Shown: piece after piece, positions 11,166-22,411 of the stretch | Numbering within the stretch: position 1 is the first letter of the stretch | How the letters are laid out: the number at the start of each line of letters is the position of its first letter | The notes under the pieces: model-generated | What the model was told of the DNA's origin: nothing | Database searches by the model: none | The model's input: the letters and a program-made list of their open reading frames with translations, nothing else | Program-made: the position numbers and the translations under genes | Assembly: GCA_001972305.1 (NCBI GenBank) | Contig: BDDD01001358.1 | Span: forward strand, 1-64,000 | DNA: 64,000 bases | DNA from: Cephalotus follicularis | Lineage: Eukaryota; Streptophyta; Magnoliopsida; Oxalidales; Cephalotaceae | Direction: 5' to 3'

Positions 11166-11958
11166 TCCTATACCGCTTCTTATCTCCTTCCAGACGAGCT
11201 GCCTGAAAATCCAATCTCCCTAACTCAATGTTTTTCGCGGCATTGGCCACCTCAGCTACATCCGCAAACCTAGAGTTGATCAGCTTTCCCCAAAACTGGT
11301 AATGCAGCTTCCACTTGAATTTTTCAGCTTGCTCAGATGCTGACCCAGCCGCGGATCCAGCAAACCCAGCCAATCTAGTGAAACGAGCCAAGAACTCCGA
11401 AACTGTCTCTCCATATTTCTGCCTAGTATTTACGAACTCTCTAGCACAGGCCTCCTTATCAGCAGTGGGGAAATACTGCTGATAGAAGACATCCCGGAAC
11501 CCAAACCAAGACAGAGCATCTGCATAACCTCCACCCTTAGCTGAATTCAGAGTATTCCACCGTTTCTGGGCGTCTCCTTCAAGTTTGTAAGTCGCCAATC
11601 TTACCTTCTGCTGATCATCACACCTCAGAACATTAAAGATCTTCTCCATATGTTCTACCTAATGTTCAGCTTCCACCGGAGTCACAGCCGAACTGAAAGA
11701 CTGCGGCCTCAGTTTCTGAAACCGCTCAAGCCAAACATGAGTAGGTGTGCAATGCCTATCCCCAGCTTCCACACCCGCCTGAACCTCTGCCGGAGCATTC
11801 TCTTCAACAACTTGCTCTCGATTCTGTTGTTGCATAACACGATTCACTTCCTGAGAAACTGCCTGACGAACCAACTCCTCCACAGAAGGCTCGTTTCTGG
11901 CTTCATTTCGAGCCCCAGCTGGTGCAGTTCTCTGGGGAGTGTTTCTTGTACGTACCAT
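11068..11958 (-). pseudogene. gag: Gag of C-related chromovirus
   Basis: The start MVRTRNTPQRTAPAG is at 11958, matching MARTRNAARRTAPAE of the 44539 element. The capsid region follows (KLEGDAQKRWNTL, YFPTADKEACAREFVNTRQ, FLARFTRLAGF). One stop, TAG at 11659-11661, stands where the sister copy has Trp (TGG), a single G-to-A change. A frameshift near 11100 moves the end of gag into the frame of the 10506-11165 stretch. Full length would be about 350-400 codons up to the zinc knuckle, usual for this group. Confidence 0.88.
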
Positions 11959-12114
11959 CTACGAAAGAAACCAAACACGTGATATCAAATCGAAACACAA
12001 AACCAAGACAGAAAACATATCAGAAAGACCGAAATATAATAGAACAGTCCTAACCCAAGTCTACCCAATCTCACAGGTCAAACCTAGTTAGGTCTTCTAA
12101 GGAACAAAGCCTAT

Positions 12115-12126
12115 TCTCTGATACCA
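12115..12126 (-). other. PBS (initiator-Met tRNA) of C-related chromovirus
   Basis: Minus-strand TGGTATCAGAGA lies 5 bp from the 5' LTR end at 12132. It matches the plant initiator-Met tRNA 3' end. Confidence 0.9.
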
Positions 12127-12131
12127 TAAAC

Positions 12132-14198
12132 TGTAACCCCCCCGATCTGTGGGAGTCGCCACAGTGCATAATACCAAAACTAAACAAATCACATCATGTT
12201 AAAAAGGTTCATCTTTATTAAAAACGTGATGGTTTAAAGCATATCCATAACATATAAAAACTGATCATAACTGAAACTTATCCAAAATCCAAAAGTCATA
12301 AACTGAAATAACACATTGTTTAATTATCGGGTTCCACTATGACCACATAACATAAAAGGATCAGCTACTAGACGATCCTCAGACATATGGGAGTTACTCT
12401 CATCACACATTGCCCCTTTGCTCCCGATAACCTGTCGCATGGAAACAAAAACGCGGCTGAGCAAACCTCAGTACGAATATAGAATATAAAACAGTAAATA
12501 ATATTTTAAAGCAAGAAGATTTCTAAAAAGTACATTTGAAACTGAAATCTTAGCAATAAAATAATTTAAACATGTTTTATAAATTTCCACGGCAAAACAT
12601 ATAAACCATAAAGTGTACCTTTCCAAAACATAGGATCAATAAACTTTCAAAACGTAAAGCATATCTTTTCAAAAACATAGGTTCCATAAACTGAGCACCA
12701 AATCCCATAACATATCAGAAACACATAATAGCAAGGGGTTCGCGACACCCACATTGCAAAATAGAATTGCAGTGTACGGCACTACACATACAATTCCCAT
12801 ATCATATCATATCCCAAAACATATAACTAGGATCGATCCATACGCCTCTATCACAAATCCGATCCACGGATATCACAGAGAGACGCCGTAAACAAATCAC
12901 ACCGTTACGGAAAGTGTCATGCCCCCGTGCCAGGCTCACAGCATCAGGTAGTCGACTGTGTTCTTCAATCCAGTCGACTACCCAACCATTCCAGTCGACT
13001 GTCCACTAAAACAGTCGGCTGTTTTGGGCGACAGAACATTTGGAAATCCGACAATTTGCTACTGAAATTGGTTCAAACGATTTCTACATTAAACTAGAGA
13101 CATATGGACATAAAAATATGATTATATATGACTTGTAGGTGATTTACAAACACCAATTTGACAAAGAAACTACCTGATAGTGATTTAACTTGCAAAAAGG
13201 AACTAAGAAGACATTGCATGAACATGTCCAGATTCTGTGTTTTATCAAATACAGATGTTATAAACTCAGTTTGTGACATATATAGGTGCATAAAATGTGC
13301 AGATAACATCACTAACACAATGGCAACATGTTTGGACAAGAATCAAAGACTCCAAGATACCAAGAGCACAAAAACTCAAAGTAAGCCATTGAAACAAAAA
13401 TATAATTAAAGGAGATGAATTTACTGACCTTTAGTGATGTTAGAGAACCCAGAAAACAGTAGGAAGAACACAAGTACAACACACAATTCGGCTGTAAACA
13501 GAAACAAAGAAAGAAGAATACAAAACCATGGTATTTTTAGACATACATAGCAAATTAAGAGAATTCAATCCAAGGAAACAATTAAAGGATTGAGATTACC
13601 TCTTGAACTTTGAAGAATGATTTACATAGCAGATTATTGCACAATAACAAGGTAAATTCAGCTGACTTGCAAGAAGGAATGAAGGCAACATATAAAATGG
13701 CAAGATACTCCAAGAAAGCAAAAAGAAGGAGACATGATTTGACAAAAGGGAGAATAATGGGAACTTTTCTGGATTTTGAAATGGAAAAGGAAGGATTCTA
13801 ACATGTCTTTGATAGTGGGAATTGCTGGAAAGAAAGAGATGGTGGAAGGTAGTAGGAAGAAAGTGGGAGAAATGGATAAAATAAGAAAAGGAAATAAAAA
13901 GAATTGATAATGAAATGAATTAATAATGAAAAGAATTTGGAATTATAAAAATTAAAAGAATAATAATTGTTTTTAATAAAATAAGTTTTGGATTAAAATA
14001 AGTATTTATAAAACCCAACATAGCATAACATACCCAAATATCGGACCGGTATCATTCCGGACAATTCACATAAACCCGATTATTGGGCAACCGGACTTTT
14101 AAATTAAACAAAATTAAAAGCCCGAAAACACATATAAAATCCGTAAAATATATTTATGAACCCGTAAAAATACATTTACGAACGAATAGGGTATTACA
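12132..14198 (-). repeat. 5' LTR of C-related chromovirus
   Basis: 2,067 bp, from TGTAATACCC at 14198 to a CCCCCCGA-rich end at 12132 (minus strand GGGGGGTTACA). It keeps the 510-bp segment lost from the 3' LTR. In exchange, its middle jumps from the conserved GTCATGCCCCCGTGCC block (12916-12932) directly into the end of the palindrome array. Confidence 0.9.
12950..13020. repeat. CAGTCGACTG array remnant, four sites
   Basis: AGTCGACT-type sites start at 12950, 12972, 12993 and 13013 (steps 22, 21, 20). These are the sites beyond the 28-bp step of the full array. The other half was lost in the deletion noted for this LTR. Confidence 0.9.
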
Positions 14199-14330
14199 CT
14201 GGGTCACCAATTGAGATGAACCAGTAAAGCTATCACTCGAGATGAACCAGGAGGTCACTGAGGTAGATAGTCCACGTGGATCACCGATTGAGATGACCTA
14301 AGGGATCACCAATCGAGATGAGCCATAAAT
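14199..14330. repeat. 28-bp tandem array, right part
   Basis: Continuation of the GGGTCACCRATTGAGATGAACC units after the nested element, becoming irregular. The uninterrupted version is at 26345-26570. Confidence 0.8.
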
Positions 14331-15251
14331 GTTAAATGAATGTTACTTTATAGTTATAAGGTTATGGTATAAATGGTATAACTGTGTTGAGGTTTGATTA
14401 AACATTTGCATAAGTGCTAGTTCCCTCTCCTCTACCTGCAACATCTAGAGGGCGTATATTACTCTTCCTTAAGCCAAGGAGACGGAGGAACCCCGTCTCC
14501 CTAAAAGTGTAATAATTGTCCTATCTCGACTCTTCTACCTGTAACTTTTTGAATGCATTCTCTTCTCCTCCTAATGCAGAGGAAGCCGAGGAGAATTGTT
14601 AATGATTGTGGAATGGTTTTTGTAATGATATGGATGCTTTCATTGTATGGTTGAGCCCTATTGCATCTCTTATGACATGCTTATACTTGCTGCACTTGCA
14701 CTTCACACATGCATGAGTAGTAGTTCCTACACAACAAGTGGTTGCTGACCCATTCTAGGTAATGGGTCAGATGCAGGTGGAGTTTCACAGCAAGCAGAGG
14801 ATTAAAGTAGCCAAGTAAGTCTTCTCCTCCATTGCAGTCCGATTGCAAAAGAGTATAAGAATGATATTGTATATTATTGTATGACCTACCGGGTTATGGC
14901 AGAGCTTATTTTGAATAGTATTGTATACGTTGGGTTTTATCCATACAAAACATGATTTATTTGAGTTTTTCGCACGCACTGTTATATATATATTCTAAAT
15001 TTTCTATTTATGTTGCTGAATGCTTGACGGACTGGAATGGTACGCTTTTAACGCGTCAGGCCTTGGATTGACCCTTGGGGTTTGGGGCGTTATAAAAAAG
15101 GATGCGGCTAAGAGATTGCACTTGTTATTGCCCACCTCACAAGGTTTTTATACTATAAAACATTCATAAAAACGGAAAAAAATTTAACCTAATCATTTAA
15201 GGAAATAATTACAATCTGAAAAACTTTCCGTTTCGCTGCCAGGCGATGTAG

Positions 15252-15592
15252 GCGTTGACGCTTATGTTCTTGGCGTCGACGGTTTGAAGCTTTGGCGTTG
15301 ACACTTTGATGTAATGATGTGAACTATTTTAATGCTTTAGTTGTTAAGCATCAACAATAATGAGCATGTCATCGACGGTTTAGTATAGATAGTTGTGGGA
15401 GTTGCTCTACACGGCTTAAGCGTCGGCGCTAACGTGTAACCCGTCAACGCTTTAGAATGTCTGAGCTAAGCATTGATGCTTATGTTGAAAGCGATGACGC
15501 TTAAAGTGTGTAATTTGATTGTTAAGCTTTTGTACCAAAGCGTTGACGCTTTAATCTTAACTGCTGGTGCTTTGTGTCTAGGCGTCGACGCT
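15252..15592. repeat. GCGTCGACGC palindrome array in Athila-like LTR
   Basis: Decamers start at 15252, 15273, 15295, 15348, 15369, 15420, 15441, 15470, 15491, 15540, 15561 and 15582. Seven of the steps are 21 or 22 bp, and the others are 28-30 or close to their sums. Most sites are followed by TTT or TTA. Confidence 0.85.
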
Positions 15593-15717
15593 TTGGTCTG
15601 TTTTTCTGTAGAAAATTGCCATTCTTCAACCTTTGATCTTTTTGTCTCTAATTCGTGCCAATTTGACTAGTATTCATGCACTTTAATCTCTTTATCCTTG
15701 TACTTGAAAATCAATGC

Positions 15718-18105
15718 TGCAAAACCACATTGTAAGACTTTTGCCACTGTCATTGTTGGGCCAAAATGGCCACCACATGCATGATCATGGTAGAACGAAA
15801 GAATAGAACTACACTCATGATCCAGAATCCACCTTCGCATAATTTGGTCAGGACACGCTTTGAAAAGATAAGGGCATTACCGTAAAAGTGTTTGACTTGG
15901 GCAAGAAATTGACGATTATCTTGAGTAGACCACTTTGATTGTATGATCCCCGCAACAGCATAATTAACTATGTCCGCACACCATGGTTCGCTCTCGACAC
16001 GCAAAATCTGTTCATCAGGAAAATTCTCATTAATAGGACCCTTGATCTCTAGCGTATTGGGGAAACGGGATAAATGATCAGCCACTAAATTCTTAGTCCC
16101 TTGCTTATCTCTAATACCAAAACGCAACGGATGAGACGTGCTTTTGCATCATTTTTACTCACTAGGTACCGAATCGCAGCATGATCAGTATAAACAATGA
16201 CGTGGGATCCTAGTAAGTACGCCCCAAAATTTTCAACTGCAAAGACAACAGATAAAAACTCCTTCTCAGTGGTCATGTAATTTAATTGGGCGTCGGAAAG
16301 GGTCCTACTTGCATAGTAAATGATGTGAGGCAATTTATTTAGCCATTGCCCGAGAATAGCTCTTATCGCACTATTCGATGCATCACACATAATCTCAAAA
16401 GGCTCAGTCCAGATGGGTGCCTGAATGAAAGGAGCCGAGGTGAGTTCCTTCTTTAAAAGATTGAAAACTTCAAGGCACTCATCAGAGAAAACAAATTATT
16501 GATCTTTCGCTAGGAGCGGTGTCAAGGGTCGCGCCACCTTGCTAAAATCCTTGATGAACCTTCAATAAAAACTAGCATGTTTGAGTAATGCTCAGATGTC
16601 TTTCACATTTCGAGGTGCAGGAAAGTGGTTGATTACTTCGATTTTAGCTTTATCAACTTGAATTCCCTCTTTTGACACTACATGTCCGAGAACAATCCCC
16701 TTCTTCACCATGAAATTGAACTTCTCACAATTAAGCACCAAATTCTTCTCCCTACTTCTTTCTAGCATTAATTTCAAATGATGAGGACATTTAGAGAACG
16801 TGGAACCATGCACAGAGAAGTCATCCATAAAAACTTTGAGGAAGTGCTCCACCATATCAGAGAAAATACTCATCATGCACCTCTGGAAAGTCGTGGGGGC
16901 ATTGCAAAGGCCAAATGGCATGCGTCGATAAGCAAATGTTCTAAAGGGGCATGTGAACGTAGATTTCTCTTGATCTTCTGGACTGATGGGAATTTGATTA
17001 TATCCGGAGTACCCATCAAGAAAACAGTAATATTCGTGTCCAGCTAGCCTATCCAACACTTGATCAATAAACGGAAGGGGCAAATGTCCTTCCAAGTGGC
17101 CGTATTGAACTTACGGTAGTCGATGCGCACCCTCAATCCGGTTTGAATCTTAGTATGAATTAATCATTGGGGGAGGATTGCACTTCCGTTACTCCAAATT
17201 TCTTTGGAACTACGTGGACTTGACTCACCCATTAACTATCTGAAATTTCATAAATGATCCCATTGTCCAACTACTTCAAGATTTCTTTTTGTATGCTTAT
17301 TTCATCACGGGATTTGCCCTTCGCTGAGGTTCTTTAGAAGGTTTGGAACCTTCTATAAGATTTATATGATGCTCACAAATAGAAAGGCTGATTCCCTTGA
17401 TGTCAGCCATTGTCCAACCAATTGCCTCTCTATTTTCCTTCAGTAGGTTAATAACCTCCTCCTCCTGAAAGGGAGTAAGATCGGATGAGAGAATAACAGG
17501 AAGAGTTTGGTTTTCACCTAAGAATGAATATTTCAGAGTGGAGGGCAATTCCTTCAATTCAAGTTTCGGAGGCTCTTCTATTGATGGCTTAGGTAAAGAT
17601 GTGGACAAGGGGCCCACCGGCTCTAACGATTGTATGCTAAACACATCAAAGAAATCACCTCCTTCTACATCCTCTAATTCCCGCATACACACATTAAAGT
17701 TTTCTTCAAAATCAATGTCAAAATGCATATCCATGTGGTCAGTAATTGAATGGATTATGTTCCCATCATCAACATCAGCGGGATGCTCACCCAAGCGGAA
17801 GACATTAAAATCCACTGACGTGTTTCAAAAACTCAACTTCATCAGACCATTGTGACAATTAATTAAAGCATTACTCATCGCTATGAATGGTCTACCGAGG
17901 ATAACTGTGATTTGATCATTGAGATTCGCAATAGGTTGGGTATCTAAAATGACAAAGTCGATAGGAAAGAAAAACTCACCAACCTTCATCAAAACATCCT
18001 CAATTTTCCATCGTGGTACTTTCACAAACCTATCCGTTAATTGCAATGTCATCATGGTCGGGCGCAACTCTCCTAAACAAAGCTTTTTGTAGACCGAGGA
18101 TGGCA
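15718..18105 (-). pseudogene. pol: Athila-like pol, unit 2 (protease end, RT, RNase H, integrase start)
   Basis: In minus-strand order: the rest of the protease (LPSSVYKKLCLGEL to ILGRPFIAMSNAL, 17825-18105); a linker and RT N-terminus (17297-17815, IGWTMADIKGIS); RT fingers to thumb (16592-17095) with GLCNAPTTFQ and the catalytic VFMDDFSVHG near 16802-16833; RNase H (16085-16390, MCDASN, TEKEF, YTDHAA); and the RNase H end plus linker (15750-16127, VADHLSRF). The last recognisable piece is an integrase zinc-finger start (HDHACGGHFGPT) near 15730-15790. Integrase core and everything after it are deleted up to the LTR. Frameshifts and stops separate all pieces, and the GlyLys-rich part between 17095 and 17297 is also broken. 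The protease is cut off from its active site by the L LTR at 18111. Confidence 0.88.
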
Positions 18106-20400
18106 ATAAATGTAACACCCACAACCCCAAGGGTCAGCCCCCAAGGCCTGACTCGCTACGACCCGTACTATACCAGTCCATCAATCATCCGGCAGTATAA
18201 ATAAAACATTTAACATATAATAGTGCATGCGAAAAAACCAATTTGAACCATAACTTATGTGGATAAAACCCAATGCATATAATACTGTTCAATACAAGCT
18301 CTGCCACTACCCGGCAGGTCATAAAACAATATACAATCTCATTTTTATACTCTTAGGTCGTCGAACTGCATCTGGAAAGGGAGACTTACTCAAGTGCTTT
18401 AATCCTCTACTTGCTGAGAAACTCTTCCTGTACCTTACCCATTACATTACAATGCAATGGTTCATCAACCACTGGTTGTGTAGGAACTACAACCTATGCA
18501 TGCATTGAGTGCTCGGGTGCAGCAAGTGTATGCAATTATTGTAGCGCCCCCGACCCGAGTCCGCTTTAAGCTCAAAGCGAGCCCCGAAAATCGGTGCGTT
18601 ACGTGGGTGTAACCCTTGACCGTCAAATCATATAACCATTTAACGATCCATTTCATATCATTTAATCTTGGCTTAGATTTAAATCCTAACATTATTACTC
18701 AATAACTTCACAGGATCGCATAATGTCATATTTTCATTATCATATTTACATTTGTACATCACTAATCATATAACCTTACACAGCGGAAAAACGTAATCTT
18801 ATCACATCATCAAATAATCATATACTCGCCTTTTTCCATTAACATCTCATACTCTCAAGTATGTTCAATGACTTTTGTTATCATCATCTTACATAAAAAC
18901 ATCATAACCTATAGCATCTGTTTCTATACTATAACATCTATACACCGTCTATCATAAAACATTACACAGCGGAAAAACATACACATATGACATAAAACAT
19001 AACTTCATAGCATATACTTTCTTTCCTTACTCTTCTTTTGCGAACTTCCTCTAAAGCTCGCAACTTCACGTTCAACATTTCCTGGAAGATTTATTTGAAA
19101 ACAAAACATTGAAAGGAGTGAGCTTTTAAGAGCCCAGTAAGAAGCATAGTCATAAATCATTTTCGAAATCCATTGTTTTTTATAATCTTTATCAAAACGT
19201 TTCAACATCACACTTTTCAAAATATTTTTGGAAATCATTTTCTAGTTTTATAAAACCAGAACATTTCTAAAATCATACATTTTCTGGTATATATAACCAG
19301 CATACTTGAAAACAATCAAAACATTTTCCGTTTATACATTCTTGTGGCGTATATCTCAGCCAAACTTGAAAACATAATTTCTTTGAAAACCATTGTCTGG
19401 TTATAACCAGAACCTTTCGTAAAACTTGTGGTTTAAAAACCCTTAATGAACCCATTTACACCGCTTCACCGGGGCATTGTGCACTCCCCGATTACTATCC
19501 TTACATCACATGCATGTCCGTGAGCACTTTACGCTTCATTTACTTTGAGCATCTAGCTCCATTCCTAAAACTGGTTTTCCATATAGAAACCTTCATTTCA
19601 TTTCTTTTCACAATCCATAAAACATTTTCATTACTTTGAGTAATTTAACTCAAAAATCTTTATAAAACAGTTTTGCATCAGTTCACTAAAATAGATATTT
19701 CATATAGAAATAATCACTTTCATAGAAAACTTAAAACATCAAAGTTAAAGTAGACATCTCAATGAATCTATTGAGATAAAAATCATAAAATTCCATTGAA
19801 AAACGAAGCTGCAATGAATTTTTAAATTTGCAGTTTCCTTTTGAAAACAATACCTGAGCAGTGGAAGAAAACATGGATTTTCATCAAGAATTCGACAGAA
19901 TCTCGAGATGCATAAAACATAACAGTTAAAGTACACATCTTAAGGTTTTCAAAACATTAAACCATTCAAATTTTCATCAAGAACTCAGCAAGATATGAAT
20001 TAAAGTATCTGCTGTATAATTTTGAATCAAAACAGAGGAAAACTTTGATGAAATGGGTATAGAATTTCCTTACCTCACTTGATCTCCTTCTCTTCTTCTC
20101 TCCCACGAAATCTCCTTCTTCAACTCAGTAGAAACAAGCATTTTGTTCAGCTAACAAGGCACACATATATAAGGAGAAAGGGAAACTTGGAGGCTAAGCT
20201 TGTGTGGTGTCATCCATGACCTCATCCATGTGAGCTTGCCTCCATGTGATGAAATTAAAACAATTCAGCTGATGCCACCTGCCCTATAGTAGCAAAATAT
20301 CATAATTCATCCATTCCTTGCTTGACACGTGCCCTTAAAACCATTTAAATCCTCCAAAATGGGATAAAAACTCATAATTCTGCACCTGACACAGAGCAAA

Positions 20401-20596
20401 GCGTCGACCCTTTACCTTAAGCGTCGACCGTCACAGCCTTTTCCTGCTTTTTTCACCTCTATCCCGACTAAAGCGCTGACGCTTTGCTACAAGAATCGAC
20501 GCTTTAAGTCTCCTCCAGGTCAACTTTCAATTCTTGATCTCGAAGCATCGACTTTTACATTTAAAGCGTCGACCGTTACTGCCAAAGCGTCGGCGC
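20401..20596. repeat. GCGTCGACGC array in M LTR
   Basis: Sites start at 20401, 20421, 20473, 20493, 20545, 20566 and 20587, with adjacent steps of 20, 20, 21 and 21 bp and larger gaps of 52 bp. Confidence 0.85.
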
Positions 20597-20644
20597 TTAG
20601 GGACAGTTTTCCTTCTCAACACTTAGCCAAAAATTTTCTTCTAG

Positions 20645-20740
20645 GGGCGCTGTCCCCTGAACCCCCGCCCGCTGTCCGGGCAGCGGGACCCCCCGTCCAC
20701 TCACCGGGGAGCGGAACCCCCGTACTCCCCGAGCGTAGGG
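20645..20740. other. GC-rich island with hairpin in M LTR
   Basis: About 95 bp of very GC-rich sequence in an otherwise AT-rich LTR. The arms CCCGCTG (20668-20674) and CAGCGGG (20681-20687) can pair around a 6-base loop. Further C and G runs follow. Function unknown. Confidence 0.7.
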
Positions 20741-21187
20741 TCATACTACGGGTCCCTTAAACTTTCTGCCATCATACACAGTATCAATCATCTTTCCATT
20801 ATTAATATCTTTACTAGAAATTCGGGTCATTACAATTATGCCAATAGAGATACAAGCACGTACAACCATACAATCCATAAGTCCATAACATTTCACCCAT
20901 TCATTACAGTCACTTATATCACTCCTTGGCTTGCCTCTCTTAGGGAGGAGCAGAGAACGCACTCCAGGCGTTAAAGGCAGAGGAGCTGAGGTGGGAGGAT
21001 CATTACCTTTTAGGCAGACAGAGTTCCTCAGATTCCTTGGCTTTAGGAAGAGCAATATACGTGCTCTAGGCGTTATAGGCAGAGGAGAGGAACATGGAAA
21101 TTTTCAATACCTTAGGTCAAGCCTCATTACAATTCTATTATTTATACATTTTTCCTTACATTATATAGAAACATTCATTGAACATTG

Positions 21188-21330
21188 TGGCTCATCTCAA
21201 TTGGTGATCCTTCTGGCTCATCTCAATCGGTGATCCATTGGGCTACCTCGGTGACCGACCCATTGGTTCATCTCGGTTGGTGACCCATTGGTTCATCTCG
21301 GGGATAGCCTTACTGGTTACTCTCCATGGT
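21188..21330. repeat. 28-bp tandem array, antisense L copy
   Basis: Units of the type GGTTCATCTCGGTTGGTGACCC are the complement of the array at 26345-26570, with steps near 28 bp. Confidence 0.8.
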
Positions 21331-21509
21331 GACCTAGTACATTTCATTACTCATTATTACTTTAACATTACATTCTATATTCCTTAGGAGATCTGCCTTC
21401 ACTTCTTTTAAGTTGTATTACGGTACTTTCGTTTATCCTTCCACAATTTATATTTTCATTCACTTAGTCACAGTAGCCCTCCAAGGATGCCTAAGGTCTG
21501 GAATGATTG

Positions 21510-21770
21510 GGTTCACATGCTCCAAAGCATTCGGCATGAAGCTCGGCATGCTTGGGACTCACACGCTATGGCTTTCCAGGGTGCATAGCTTGGCATGCTC
21601 GTGTGCATGGAATGCTTAGGCACATAGCTTGGCATGCTCGGGCACATAGCTTGCTCGGGCACATTGCTGCTCGGATGCATAGCTTGGCATGCTCGGGTGC
21701 ATGGCATGCTCCAACGCCTCGCTTCCTCGGGCGCATACTTGGCATGCTCGGGCGCATCGCTTTATAAACA
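21510..21770. repeat. CATG-rich 22-bp array, antisense L copy
   Basis: Repeated GGCATGCTCGGGCGCATAGCTT-type units, about ten, complementary to the array at 25905-26190. The array creates spurious open frames on both strands. Confidence 0.8.
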
Positions 21771-22181
21771 TTCACTAGGTTCATGAACTCATTAATACTA
21801 GAGGGACATTGTACGCATCTTAGGTATATAGTTCGCCTAACTCTAGCCTGAGAAAACACAATATCCTAACATTCATAACAATACACATTAAGAGGAAAGG
21901 CTCTGAGTAAGAAGTAGATCCTACCTTAACTCTTATGAACTCGCTGCACACTTTCCTTTGCTCAGCATGCACCACGTTTCCTTGATATCAGTTTAGCACC
22001 CACCTTCACTTCTCTTCCCTTTGCTCTCTGGGTATTTCCTTCCTTGTGTCTTCCAAAGTTGGAGGTGAGGGGGATTAAATGAGAGTAGGAAAAGGGGGAC
22101 AATAAGTCTCTAGATAACTGCCATCTCCTTGTCTCTTTCTCTCCAAAACAGAAACAACCATTCCCACACTCATCACTTCCT

Positions 22182-22189
22182 CTTTTATA
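22182..22189 (-). promoter_or_regulatory. Candidate TATA box of L LTR (unit 2)
   Basis: Minus-strand TATAAAAG at the same place as 1537-1544 in the unit-1 copy, about 220 bp from the LTR start. Confidence 0.5.
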
Positions 22190-22411
22190 AACACAATGGA
22201 AAGCTCTAGAATTCACTACACATTTCTAGCCGCCTCACTAAACGTGGGCTAAAGTGTGATAGTTGGCCCAACATTTTCTTTCTCTTCCTTGGATCAGATT
22301 CGGCCCAAGGCTTCCTTTCTCCATTGATCACAATTCGGCCCAATACCATAAGGCTCATTTCCAAGCCCAAAACCATTCCTTTCATTGTAAAATTGTGAGT
22401 GTTACAATAAA

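Larger units (their letters stand above)
6962..14198 (-). mobile_element. C-related Ty3/gypsy chromovirus, RT deleted
   Basis: Both LTRs, an initiator-Met PBS, a PPT and TSD CTGGG (6957-6961, 14199-14203) are all visible. The order on the minus strand is 5' LTR 12132-14198, PBS, gag, zinc knuckle, RNase H, integrase with chromodomain-like tail, PPT, 3' LTR. Protease and most of RT are missing, so it could move only with help in trans. The internal region is about 3.35 kb. The Tekay/Del-like assignment is by general resemblance. Confidence 0.9.
5719..15094 (+). mobile_element. Family-L solo LTR, sense, with nested chromovirus
   Basis: It starts TGTAACACCC at 5719 and ends GGGGCGTTATA at 15094 (CGTTACA in the sister copy). 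It is flanked by AAAAA at 5714-5718 and 15095-15099. A complete C-related element (6962-14198) is nested in it, so the LTR itself is 5719-6961 plus 14199-15094, about 2.1 kb. No internal L domain is present, consistent with a solo LTR. The same insertion exists at the same site in the other LTR. Confidence 0.85.
5026..15717 (-). mobile_element. Athila-like LTR shared by two tandem units
   Basis: This LTR is interrupted by a sense L LTR (5719-15094), so its own sequence is 5026-5718 plus 15095-15717. Its left edge abuts the unit-1 PBS, making it the 5' LTR of unit 1. Its right edge abuts truncated unit-2 integrase, making it also the 3' LTR of unit 2. It matches the right LTR (24622-30749) on both sides of the insertion. 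At 15717 the LTR meets integrase sequence through a deletion; the similarity to 30749 ends at the bases AATGC. No PPT is recognisable there. Confidence 0.75.
18540..20834 (-). mobile_element. Family-M solo LTR
   Basis: The minus strand starts TGTAATGACCCGAATTTC at 20834 and ends GGGGGCGCTACA at 18540, 2,295 bp. The TSD ATTAT is at 18535-18539 and 20835-20839. No coding domain is visible. Its ends differ from G, C, H and L, so it is a separate family. Confidence 0.9.
18111..22406 (-). mobile_element. Family-L solo LTR, antisense, inside Athila protease
   Basis: The minus strand runs TGTAACACTC (22406) to GGGTGTTACA (18111). The TSD ATAAA is at 18106-18110 and 22407-22411. An M solo LTR (18540-20834) is nested in it, leaving about 2.0 kb of L. 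It splits the protease sequence between ASVNL and LPSSV. The unit-1 copy has the identical insertion site. Confidence 0.92.

Noticed and set aside
21413-21859. Four overlapping frames rich in Cys, His and Met
   Set aside because: They translate the CATG-rich 22-bp array on both strands; composition is a product of the repeat.
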